A DNA stretch of 16,598 nucleotides from Chloroflexota bacterium. Lineage in GTDB: Bacteria > Chloroflexota > UBA6077 > FW602-bin22 > JACPQP01. Position numbers and translations under genes: made by a program. The notes under the pieces are model-generated. The model ran no database searches. It worked only from the letters and a program-made list of their open reading frames with translations, and was not told where the DNA came from. Positions 1 to 6,274 of the stretch are shown here, piece by piece (positions within the stretch are counted from its first letter, which is position 1; each line of letters starts with the position of its first letter). The DNA lies in contig JACPQP010000568.1 in NCBI GenBank assembly GCA_016190465.1, positions 1 to 16,598 of the forward strand, in the 5' to 3' direction.

Positions 1-75
1 CCCCGACGCGGGGGAATGGGTCACCAGAGAGGTGGGGGGCGCCCTGTCGCGCCTTTCGCGATCATTTCGCGTCTT

Positions 76-102
76 TTCGTGGTCCAAACGCCTTCGTGGT
101 CC
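76..102. repeat. Dispersed-repeat remnant (TTCGTGGTCC twice)
   Basis: Two direct copies of TTCGTGGTCC lie at 76-85 and 93-102. The reverse complement resembles the ACCACAAAGGACACGAAGG-type repeat seen between genes in some GC-rich genomes; related pieces in this window are at 15671-15706 and 16331-16361. The stretch 1-157 holds no convincing gene. Positions 1-13 can form a small hairpin (CCCCG-ACG-CGGGG). Confidence 0.4.
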
Positions 103-107
103 GCATA

Positions 108-141
108 CCTCCCCCTGTGAGGAGAGGGGTAGGGGGTAGGG
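108..141. repeat. Partial CCCCCT/AGGGGG palindromic repeat
   Basis: A C-rich arm, a short spacer and an arm with GAGAGGGG followed by TAGGGGG form a degenerate hairpin. Its layout matches the repeat family seen more fully at 2241-2294 and 3833-3956, so I read it as a decayed copy. Confidence 0.45.
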
Positions 142-157
142 CGGCGTTCAGTCGGGC

Positions 158-346
158 TCACGAGAGCGCTGACGCCTTCCCGGGCAACTGTGGCATGATC
201 GCTTCGAGCCAGGCGTCGGCCGCCCGTGGCGACCGGAGCCGGACCACGTGGAGGTGCGCGAACTCTGGCCGGCCGAGGAGATCCGGATAGGTGCGCCGAC
301 GCCGAGCGTGCGTTCCTATGGCATAGAGAAACAGCCCTGGGCTCAC
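158..346 (-). CDS. Possible small protein coupled to the Eis-like gene
   Basis: A 62-codon ORF on the minus strand whose GTG start overlaps the TGA stop of the acetyltransferase gene as GTGA, the arrangement typical of translational coupling; an in-frame GTG at 358 is an alternative start. Third codon positions are roughly three-quarters G or C, as expected for real coding DNA here. The product is basic in its first half (THARRRR), has no membrane segment and contains no motif I recognise. It could be a genuine small gene, a fragment of a longer lost gene, or chance ORF in GC-rich DNA. No function is proposed. Confidence 0.35.
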   Translation of the reverse strand: MSPGLFLYAIGTHARRRRTYPDLLGRPEFAHLHVVRLRSPRAADAWLEAIMPQLPGKASALS

Positions 347-1692
347 GCCACCGGCCACACGCTCGAAGGGCGCCTGGGAAACAGCGCCTTCAGGACGGCG
401 CGCGTCTCACTGCTGCCGGGTCGGCAATCGGGAAAGGCGTACTCCATCTCCTCCAGACCGCGGTAGCCGAAGAGCAACCGAAGGAACGTGCGGTCGGGAA
501 AGGCCGCCACGCCGGGCTCGCCGCGGATCGGTGCCCATGCCTCGGCCGCGACGAGCCGGCCGCGCTCGAACACCATTCGGAGCCCATCGCGGTAGAAGCT
601 GAGCTTCAGCTCGCCGGTGTGCCCGACTGCCACCGACTCGGCGAGCCGCCGCTCGAGGACGGGTGAGATGTGCCGCAAGAAGCCGGGCAGGTCGGGCACC
701 CGCACGTACCACGCGTAGGGAGGTTGCGTCCGTGGAAGCCGGTCCGGGACTGCCTCATACACCGGGTGCTCTGTCCCCATCCGAAATGCGATCTCCTCGA
801 ACTCTCGGTGGTCCCGAACCGCGTACTCCTCGCCCCTCGACCGAAGATATCGCAGCACGCTCGGCGTCACTGCCAGCCAGGAACTCCCCGGCTCGAGCTC
901 ATAGATGGTGGTTGCCAGCGCCGTGCCCCAGAGCTGTGACGCGTGGTCCAGAAACCCAACGGGCTCCCCTTCGGCCGTTTCGATGACTTGCCACACCTGA
1001 TAGAGGCCGCTTTTCTCGCTGCGTCCGTGGAACTCGTATCGCCACAACGCCTCGTCGCGCACGCAGGCCACCAGGGACCGCTCTACCGCGCGCTCGTACA
1101 ACTGGGCCAGGAACGGCAGGTCGGCGTCGGTCGCCGTGCGCAGCCGGTACGGCTCGGCCTGACCCTCCTTCAGTTGAGGCACCAGGCTCTTGGAGCCAAG
1201 CCGCGTCACATCCAGGGCAAGCGCATACTCGTAGCCGAACTGGCGGTAGTACCAGGGGATGCCCGTGATCGCCTGCATCTTCTCGTTTCGGTCGGCGCTC
1301 CACCGGTGGATCACCTCGAACTGGGCGCGCACCAGCCCGCGTCGCCGGTAGTCCGGATGAGTGCCCACCAGCTCAGGGCGCCCCACTCCGAACTCGACGC
1401 CCCCATACGACCACCTCTGCGAGATCAGATTGAGCGTCGAGACGATCGCCCGAGTGCGCGTATCCTCCACCACCGTGAAATCGCCCGGCGCGAACGTCGG
1501 ATGGTCGCCTCGCATGAGATCCCGCGTCCAGGCGGCAATGCCCTCGACCGGTTCCGTTGCGTCCGGCGAGCGATGCACCTCGCCGTTGAAGGCCGCGAGC
1601 GCCTCGGCGTCGTTCCGCGTCGCTCGCCGCAAGATCAAACCGTCACCCAGGTCTCGCAAGATGACGGGTTCGGTCGCCGGGTCTTCCGCCAT
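343..1692 (-). CDS. Eis-like GNAT N-acetyltransferase with SCP2-like C-terminal domain
   Basis: A 449-aa protein with the tandem-GNAT plus sterol-carrier-like layout of the Eis family, which acetylates amines such as aminoglycosides or lysines using acetyl-CoA. Visible features are an N-terminal GNAT fold; an acetyl-CoA loop near residues 108-124 (ELVGTHPDYRRRGLVRAQF); the motif GIPWYYRQFGYEYAL at about 144-158, common in this family; a degenerate second GNAT region; and a C-terminal SCP2-like part containing GELKLSFYRDGLRMVF. The ATG at 1692 is preferred because AAGGGG lies 7 nt upstream; the in-frame ATG at 1713 has only GGA directly against it. The gene lies 23 bp after the 139-aa gene on the same strand, so they are probably co-transcribed. 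The true substrate cannot be told from sequence; a role in drug resistance is not shown. Confidence 0.85.
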   Translation of the reverse strand: MAEDPATEPVILRDLGDGLILRRATRNDAEALAAFNGEVHRSPDATEPVEGIAAWTRDLMRGDHPTFAPGDFTVVEDTRTRAIVSTLNLISQRWSYGGVEFGVGRPELVGTHPDYRRRGLVRAQFEVIHRWSADRNEKMQAITGIPWYYRQFGYEYALALDVTRLGSKSLVPQLKEGQAEPYRLRTATDADLPFLAQLYERAVERSLVACVRDEALWRYEFHGRSEKSGLYQVWQVIETAEGEPVGFLDHASQLWGTALATTIYELEPGSSWLAVTPSVLRYLRSRGEEYAVRDHREFEEIAFRMGTEHPVYEAVPDRLPRTQPPYAWYVRVPDLPGFLRHISPVLERRLAESVAVGHTGELKLSFYRDGLRMVFERGRLVAAEAWAPIRGEPGVAAFPDRTFLRLLFGYRGLEEMEYAFPDCRPGSSETRAVLKALFPRRPSSVWPVA

Positions 1693-1715
1693 TGGCAGCC
1701 CCTTCGAGCACATTC

Positions 1716-2135
1716 CTACTCGAGCGCGCGGCGGAACACGCCCAGTCCATCGTCGTGGTCGTGAGAGTCGTCGTCGGGCTCCTGCGCCTCCGGACAGCCG
1801 TTTGGCACCACGGTCAGCCCTTCGATATCAGTGGCCTCGGTGGCGCTGATGGTCCGGAGCATCTCGCCGATCGGGAGCTGGAGCGTCAGGTAGATGGGCT
1901 TCTCGATCTCGAGGTGAACATCGGGCAGGTGGTCGAGTAGCTGCGAGATCGCCTCGTACTCGACGTCGTCAGTCTGATCCCAGGCCTGTAGCTGAGCGAT
2001 CAGCCCGTTGATCTCAGCCGCACGGCGACGGATCATGCGCTCTAGCTCGTCCGAACTCCCCATGTCCCAGCCCTCGGCACGGGCTGTCTCGCGCACCCGC
2101 TCTACGACGTGACAGATGATCCGTTCGGTCAGCAT
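1716..2135 (-). CDS. Hypothetical protein, acidic His/Asp-rich C-terminus
   Basis: A 139-aa protein I do not recognise. The start at 2135 is chosen over the longer ORF (2171) because GGAGG sits 6 nt upstream of this ATG. The N-terminal ~55 residues look helical and highly charged (VERVRETARAEGW, LERMIRRRAAEINGLIAQL). The middle is beta-like (HLEIEKPIYLTLQLPIGEML), and the tail is acidic with DDDSHDHDD at about 121-129, which could bind a divalent metal, though this is speculative. No signal peptide or membrane segment is visible. It is the first gene of a minus-strand group with the Eis-like acetyltransferase. Confidence 0.7.
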   Translation of the reverse strand: MLTERIICHVVERVRETARAEGWDMGSSDELERMIRRRAAEINGLIAQLQAWDQTDDVEYEAISQLLDHLPDVHLEIEKPIYLTLQLPIGEMLRTISATEATDIEGLTVVPNGCPEAQEPDDDSHDHDDGLGVFRRALE

Positions 2136-2240
2136 AGCGCCTCCAGTGAACCAATGGTGAATGATGAGCAATCAGGTCACCCAGACCCGGGCCGACCTCA
2201 GCTCCCGGCCCCCTCCGCGTTACCTACCCTTATGAGCCGG

Positions 2241-2294
2241 CCCCCTCTCCGTTGACGGACCCGCTCAGGAACGGTAGGTGCAGGGGGTGAGGTC
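2241..2294 (+). repeat. Dispersed CCCCCT...CTCAGGAACGG...AGGGGGTGAGGTC repeat, copy A
   Basis: Starts with CCCCCTCTCCG, carries CTCAGGAACGGT in the middle and ends with AGGGGGTGAGGTC. The segment at 3885-3936 aligns with it over nearly its whole length with few differences, so both are copies of one dispersed element. Here it is intergenic. Confidence 0.75.
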
Positions 2295-2316
2295 AGCGCT
2301 GGTCGTGACCAGACAG

Positions 2317-2322
2317 ATTATA
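2317..2322 (-). promoter_or_regulatory. Candidate -10 box for the minus-strand operon
   Basis: Perfect TATAAT on the minus strand, about 180 nt upstream of the 139-aa gene start. No good -35 hexamer is found 16-18 nt upstream, so support is weak. Confidence 0.3.
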
Positions 2323-2365
2323 CCGGGAATTGTCTTCACGTGCACGTCGGTTTGAGATCCCACGT

Positions 2366-2394
2366 TTGACTTCCTGGTGTGGGTGGCACACAAT
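2366..2394 (+). promoter_or_regulatory. Candidate promoter for the cupin gene
   Basis: TTGACT (2366-2371), a 17-nt spacer, then CACAAT (2389-2394), about 50 nt upstream of the cupin start. The -35 is good, the -10 moderate (4 of 6 to consensus). Confidence 0.4.
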
Positions 2395-2445
2395 CGACTC
2401 GTGCCAATTGCCTTCAGTATGAGACAGGCGCTGGGAGGGGAACCG

Positions 2446-2862
2446 ATGAGCAACTATCAGATCTTGCGCTTCCAGGAGTTGCCGGTCCGCGACCGGGGGT
2501 CAGGTGTGCAGGCGACAATGCTCGTCCACCAGGGGCTGGGTGCCACTGGGCTAACCAGCGGCATCACGCGCTTCCCACCGGGCGGGCAGATCGCGCTCCA
2601 TTACCATAACTGCGATGAGACGGTCGTCATTCTCGAGGGCGAGGCGATCGCCGAGGTCGACGGAACGCGGTATCCGCTGACCCGGTGGGACACAACGTTC
2701 GTCAAGGCGGGCGTTCCGCACTGCTTCATGAACGCGGGCGATCAGCCTATGGCCATCCTCTGGACCTACACGTCCAGCCAGGTGACCCGGACGTTCGTCG
2801 AGACCGGCCAGACGGTGCAGCACTGGTCGCCCGGAGATCGCGCGGTCGTGACCAGGGAGTAG
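2446..2862 (+). CDS. Small single-domain cupin protein
   Basis: A 138-aa protein with one beta-barrel cupin domain. Cupin motif 1 is visible as GGQIALHYHNCDETVVILEG, giving the His-x-His...Glu metal ligands. Motif 2 is AGVPHCFMNAG, giving the last His. These residues usually bind Fe, Mn or Ni, but the family is too varied to name a substrate; the small size fits a sugar- or ligand-binding or dioxygenase-like cupin. The ATG at 2446 is chosen because GGGAGGGGA stands just upstream; an in-frame upstream ATG has no such site. The ABC ATPase gene begins 3 nt after its stop, so the two are very probably co-transcribed, which may tie the cupin to the exporter's substrate. No signal peptide is seen. 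Confidence 0.85.
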   Translation: MSNYQILRFQELPVRDRGSGVQATMLVHQGLGATGLTSGITRFPPGGQIALHYHNCDETVVILEGEAIAEVDGTRYPLTRWDTTFVKAGVPHCFMNAGDQPMAILWTYTSSQVTRTFVETGQTVQHWSPGDRAVVTRE

Positions 2863-2865
2863 CCC

Positions 2866-3960
2866 GTGCCGGCGGTCTACGAGGTCAAGCATCTCACGAA
2901 GGTCTACCGCGAGGGTGCAGTCGTCGCCAACGACGACGTGAGCCTTGCGATCGAGCGCGGGGAGATTTTCGGCCTGCTGGGCGAGAACGGGGCAGGGAAG
3001 ACGACCCTGGTGAAGCAGATGATGAACCTCATCGCGCCGACGCGGGGGTGCATCCTGCTGGAGGGTGATGACATTAGCCGCACGCCTCACCTCGTCCCGC
3101 TCCGGGTGGGCTACCTGGCGCAGCGACCCTACGCGATCCAGGATCTCACCGTCGGCCAGGCCATCTTCCTCACCGGCCATCTGCGGGGCCTATCGCGACG
3201 CGATGCTCGCCAGGCCACCGAGGCGCTGATCGCGGAGTGGCGGCTCGGTGCACTGCGCGATCGCCCGATCCGGAAGCTGTCGGGCGGCCAGCTCCGCCTG
3301 GTTGGGCTGGCCACGGCCCTCGTCGGCGGCCGGGAGATCCTGATCCTGGACGAGCCGACCAACGAGTTGGACCCGGCCAACCGCTTCCACGTCTGGGAGG
3401 CGCTACGGCGGCGGAACCGCGAAGCCGGTGTGACCATCCTCCTGGTAACCCACAACCTGTTGGAGGCCGAGCGGGTGATCCAGCGGGTGGCAATCATGCG
3501 GGGTGGACGGATGATCGCCATCGGTCGGCCGGGGGAGCTGAAGGCGCGGCTCGGCGAAACGGTGCAGATCGAGCTCACGCTGGTCCCCGGGCAGAACGCC
3601 GGGGCGCGGCTGAGTGCGCTCGGTCTGGGAGATGTCCGATCGGCGGGGGCAGAGCGCTGGAGCCTCACTACCAGGAAAGACGACCTGGGCGCGACGATCA
3701 CCCGGCTGCTCGACGAAGTGGGCTCCGAGGCCATCGAGGACCTGCGCCTCCAGACCCACAGCCTGGAGGACGTGTACCTGGCGTTCGATCACGACGGGCG
3801 ACATCTCGCGCCATCCCCTCTCTCCACGTCCTCCCCCCTCTCCGCGTCGGAGAGGGGGCCAGGGGGTGAGGTCCGGACCCCCTCCCCCCTCTCCGCGTCG
3901 GACCAACTCAGGAACGGTGGGCGAGGGGGTGAGGTCCGGCCAGGGGGTGAGGTCCGGTGA
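2866..3960 (+). CDS. ABC transporter ATP-binding protein (DrrA/CcmA-like) with repeat-derived tail
   Basis: A 364-aa ATPase of an ABC-2 type exporter; it should hydrolyse ATP at the inner membrane face to drive the adjacent permease. Residue positions: Walker A GENGAGKTT 39-47, Q-loop Q86, signature LSGGQ 138-142, Walker B ILILDEP 158-164, D-loop ELD 167-169, switch His 196. After about residue 230 comes the regulatory C-terminal part typical of DrrA-like ATPases, ending in SLEDVYLAF. From about residue 316 to the stop the sequence is low-complexity Pro/Ser/Gly, encoded by several copies of a dispersed G/C-rich repeat (3811-3956), so the last ~49 residues appear to be an accidental extension. 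Start is GTG, 3 nt after the cupin stop. The stop overlaps the permease start as GTGA. The substrate is unknown. Confidence 0.92.
   Translation: MPAVYEVKHLTKVYREGAVVANDDVSLAIERGEIFGLLGENGAGKTTLVKQMMNLIAPTRGCILLEGDDISRTPHLVPLRVGYLAQRPYAIQDLTVGQAIFLTGHLRGLSRRDARQATEALIAEWRLGALRDRPIRKLSGGQLRLVGLATALVGGREILILDEPTNELDPANRFHVWEALRRRNREAGVTILLVTHNLLEAERVIQRVAIMRGGRMIAIGRPGELKARLGETVQIELTLVPGQNAGARLSALGLGDVRSAGAERWSLTTRKDDLGATITRLLDEVGSEAIEDLRLQTHSLEDVYLAFDHDGRHLAPSPLSTSSPLSASERGPGGEVRTPSPLSASDQLRNGGRGGEVRPGGEVR
3833..3956 (+). repeat. Cluster of CCCCCT/AGGGGGTGAGGTC repeats inside the ATPase 3' end
   Basis: Contains a short hairpin form (CCCCCCTCTCCG...GAGAGGGGGCC then AGGGGGTGAGGTC, about 3833-3873), a long form (3885-3936) matching copy A at 2241-2294, and a third AGGGGGTGAGGTC (3942-3954). 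The whole cluster is read in frame as the ATPase tail. The final piece puts GGGGG and TGAGG 9 and 4 nt before the permease GTG, so it probably acts as its ribosome-binding site. Confidence 0.75.
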
Positions 3961-4745
3961 TCCGGAGCGCCGCGATCTTTTTCGACGTCTTTCTGATCCA
4001 GCTCGCCAGCTACCGCTGGGCCTGGCCCTGGCAGCTCATCGCTGGGATTGTCGCACCGCTCGGGATGATGTTCCTGCTGAAGTCGCTCCTGCTGAGCTCG
4101 CCCCCTCTGAACTCGCCCTCTCTGAACTCGCCCGTTGGCGGCGAGGACCTCGCCCTCGGCGCGCACATCCTGGCCGGGAACATCGTCTCGTCGACGCTGA
4201 TGTCGACGATGGGCAGCACCGCGATGCGCTTCGCCCACCTGAAGGCGACCGAGGGCCTGGACTACTACGCCGTGCTGCCGGTCAGCCGAACCACTCTGGT
4301 CGGCGCGGTCGTCCTCGCGTTCATCACGCTGTCGGTGCCTGGCCTGATGGCAACCGTGCTCCTGGGCCGCTTCCTCTTCGGGCTGCCACTCGAGCCGCAC
4401 CCGCTGGCCCTGGCGGTGATCCTTCTCGCCTCGCTGTCGATGGCGACGGTCGGCACGGCCATCGGCATCCTGACCCCGAACCCAGAAACCGCCGGTATGT
4501 TCGAGAACCTGGCGATGTTCGCGATGCTGTTCCTCTCGCCGGTGATGATCCCCGCCGAGCGGCTGCCGGGGCCACTCCAGTTCACCAGCCGGCTCTTCCC
4601 GACTAGCTACGCCATCGAGGCGCTCAAGCGTCTTCTGGTGGGAGCGCTCGACCAGACCGTCCTGCTCGACGTCGCCATCCTCGCGGTCTTCTGCGCCGTC
4701 GCCCTCTACCTGGCGTCGAAAAGGCTCGATTGGCGGCGACGGTAA
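3957..4745 (+). CDS. ABC-2 type transporter permease
   Basis: A 262-aa integral membrane protein, the partner of the preceding ATPase. Hydrophobic segments are seen at about residues 25-46, 72-85, 105-130, 138-160, 175-197 and 235-252, consistent with the six helices of the ABC-2 family. The motif LSPVMIPAERLP followed by SRLFPTSYAIEAL is typical of ABC-2 permeases near the fifth helix. Start is GTG overlapping the ATPase stop by 4 nt, with a repeat-derived Shine-Dalgarno. Residues 46-60, in the first loop, are a threefold 5-residue repeat (LSSPP-LNSPS-LNSPV). The stop is 3 bp from the stop of the convergent peptidase gene. Substrate is unknown; lipids, drugs or polysaccharides are known for the family. 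Confidence 0.88.
   Translation: MIRSAAIFFDVFLIQLASYRWAWPWQLIAGIVAPLGMMFLLKSLLLSSPPLNSPSLNSPVGGEDLALGAHILAGNIVSSTLMSTMGSTAMRFAHLKATEGLDYYAVLPVSRTTLVGAVVLAFITLSVPGLMATVLLGRFLFGLPLEPHPLALAVILLASLSMATVGTAIGILTPNPETAGMFENLAMFAMLFLSPVMIPAERLPGPLQFTSRLFPTSYAIEALKRLLVGALDQTVLLDVAILAVFCAVALYLASKRLDWRRR
4092..4136 (+). repeat. 15-bp in-frame tandem repeat, three units
   Basis: CTGAGCTCGCCCCCT, CTGAACTCGCCCTCT and CTGAACTCGCCCGTT follow each other directly within the permease gene. Unit length is a multiple of three, so copy-number change would keep frame. Confidence 0.85.
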
Positions 4746-4748
4746 GAC

Positions 4749-6125
4749 TTAGCGCGCGAGCTCAAACCAGAGTTGCGCCGCGCTGCGCATGCCGTTGCGC
4801 AGGTTCTCCAGGTCGAGGTGCTCGTTGGGCGCGTGGGTGTTCTCGTCCCGCAGCCCGATCCCCATCAGCACGCTCGGCAGACCGAGTTGCTCGGCCAGCG
4901 TGGCCACGACCGGGATCGTCCCACCCTCGCGGGTGAAGACCGGCCGCTTGCCGAACCCCACCTCGATCGCCCGCGCCGCTGCCTGGACCGCCGGATGGTC
5001 GAGCGGAGTCAGGCACGGCTTGCCGCCGTGCATCCGCGTCACGGTGAGACTGATCGTGGGCGGGCAGAGCCGCTGGACGTGCTCGGTCAACAGGTCGGCG
5101 ATGCGCTCCGGATCCTGGTCGGGGACGAGCCGACAGCTCACCTTGGCCGACGCCCGAGCGGGCAGCACCGTCTTCGAGCCCTCGCCGGTGAAGCCGCCCC
5201 ACATGCCGTTGATCTCCAGCGTCGGCCGCGCCCAGAGCCGCTCCAGCGTCGTGTAGCCGGCCTCGCCGGCGAGCGCCGGCACGCCGACCTTGCGGCGGAA
5301 CGCCTCCTCGTCGAACGGAAGCAGGCCAAGCTCGACGCGCTCGGCCTCGGCGAGCGGCCGGACGTCGTCGTAGAATCCTGGGATGGTGATCCGCCGGTTC
5401 TCGTCCTTGAGGGCTGCCAGGATCTTACAGAGATCCTCGATCGGATTGGCGAGCGCGCCGCCAAACGACCCGGAGTGAAGGTCGGAAGCCGGGCCGACGA
5501 CGTCGAGCTGGAGATAGGCGAGCCCGCGCAGGCCGTAGCAGATCGACGGCACGCCCCGGGCGAACATCGCGGTGTCGGAGATCACCGCAACATCGGCGGC
5601 GAGCTGGTCCCGGTGGGCGGCGATGAAGGCGTCCAGGTTGGCGCTGCCGATCTCCTCCTCGCCCTCGATCAGCAGCTTGACGTTGATCGGCAGGCGACCG
5701 GTGGTTCGCAGGTGGGCCTCCAGGGCCTTGAGGTGCATAAACACCTGGCCTTTGTCGTCGGTCGCGCCGCGCGCGTAGACCTGCCCGTCCCGGATCGTCG
5801 GCTGGAAGGGCGGGGACTCCCACAGGTCGAGCGGATCGACGGGCTGGACGTCGTAGTGGCCGTAGATCAGCGCGGTGGGCTGGCCCAGCGCGCCGGTCCA
5901 CTCTCCATAGACGACCGGGTGTCCGTCGGTCGGCAAGGCCTCGGCCCGGGTGAGCCCGATGGCGTGCAGTTGGTGCGCGACGTGCTCGGCGCACCGCGCG
6001 ACGTCAGCCCGGTGCTCGGTCAGCGCGCTGATGCTCGGGATGCGCAGGAACTCGAATAGCTCGTCGAGGTGGCGCTCGTGGTGCTGGGCGAGATAGGTCA
6101 GGACTACCGTGGTGCTACTCGTCAT
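4749..6125 (-). CDS. M20 family metallopeptidase (dipeptidase/carnosinase-like)
   Basis: A 458-aa cytoplasmic zinc-type dipeptidase or acylase of family M20 (ArgE/DapE/CNDP group). Visible metal and catalytic motifs: YGHYDVQP with H90 and D92; ARGATDDKG with the bridging Asp at 123 or 124; EGEEEIGS with the general-base Glu at about 157 and ligand Glu 158; ISDT with D184; THAPNEH with His about 431. The dimerisation/lid domain lies between roughly 200 and 320 and includes SDLHSGSFGG. The length suits the dipeptidase subgroup, not DapE. The start at 6125 has AGGGAGG 4 nt upstream; the ORF extends to 6143 without a better site. It ends 3 bp from the convergent permease stop. It may share transcription with the MFS gene upstream, though a long inverted repeat separates them. 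The exact substrate is not determined by sequence. Confidence 0.92.
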   Translation of the reverse strand: MTSSTTVVLTYLAQHHERHLDELFEFLRIPSISALTEHRADVARCAEHVAHQLHAIGLTRAEALPTDGHPVVYGEWTGALGQPTALIYGHYDVQPVDPLDLWESPPFQPTIRDGQVYARGATDDKGQVFMHLKALEAHLRTTGRLPINVKLLIEGEEEIGSANLDAFIAAHRDQLAADVAVISDTAMFARGVPSICYGLRGLAYLQLDVVGPASDLHSGSFGGALANPIEDLCKILAALKDENRRITIPGFYDDVRPLAEAERVELGLLPFDEEAFRRKVGVPALAGEAGYTTLERLWARPTLEINGMWGGFTGEGSKTVLPARASAKVSCRLVPDQDPERIADLLTEHVQRLCPPTISLTVTRMHGGKPCLTPLDHPAVQAAARAIEVGFGKRPVFTREGGTIPVVATLAEQLGLPSVLMGIGLRDENTHAPNEHLDLENLRNGMRSAAQLWFELAR

Positions 6126-6164
6126 CGGGCCTCCCTGGTGCATGCAGTCAGTCGTCAGTAGCGA

Positions 6165-6249
6165 GTTGTCAGTTCTCAGTTGTCAGTAGTCCGGGGCTGC
6201 TGAGCAGTGACTGCTGACCACTGATAACTGACAACTGAGAACTGAGAAC
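6165..6249. repeat. Inverted repeat of the TTGTCAGTTCTCAGT type
   Basis: A 23-nt left arm (6165-6187) pairs with the right arm at 6227-6249 with one mismatch, leaving a 39-nt loop. The arms are made of short TCAGT/ACTGA units, and further TCAGT pieces extend to 6146 and 6253. It lies between the MFS stop and the M20 peptidase start on the minus strand, so it could form an RNA hairpin that limits read-through. The arms are AT-richer than the surrounding DNA, and it looks like a dispersed repeat, not a classical terminator. Confidence 0.75.
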
Positions 6250-6274
6250 TGACATCTCTGGATAGTATACCCCC

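Larger units (their letters stand above)
2136..2445. other. Divergent intergenic region
   Basis: About 310 bp between the 139-aa gene (minus) and the cupin gene (plus). It holds a copy of the CCCCCT/AGGGGG repeat (2241-2294), a minus-strand TATAAT (2317-2322), the perfect 10-bp palindrome ACGTGCACGT (2338-2347) and a plus-strand promoter-like pair (2366-2394). I see no gene in it. Confidence 0.6.

Noticed and set aside
943..1764. Plus-strand ORF of 273 codons opposite the Eis-like gene.
   Set aside because: Shadow of the acetyltransferase, with no ribosome-binding site and no motif.
4746..4748. A terminator between the convergent permease and peptidase genes.
   Set aside because: Only 3 bp separate the stops and no hairpin with a T-run is seen there; transcripts probably overlap or end by another mechanism.
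4773..6059. Long plus-strand ORF of 428 codons opposite the M20 peptidase gene.
   Set aside because: It is the antisense shadow of a gene with all M20 motifs; its protein is Arg/Val/Leu-rich without recognisable domains.
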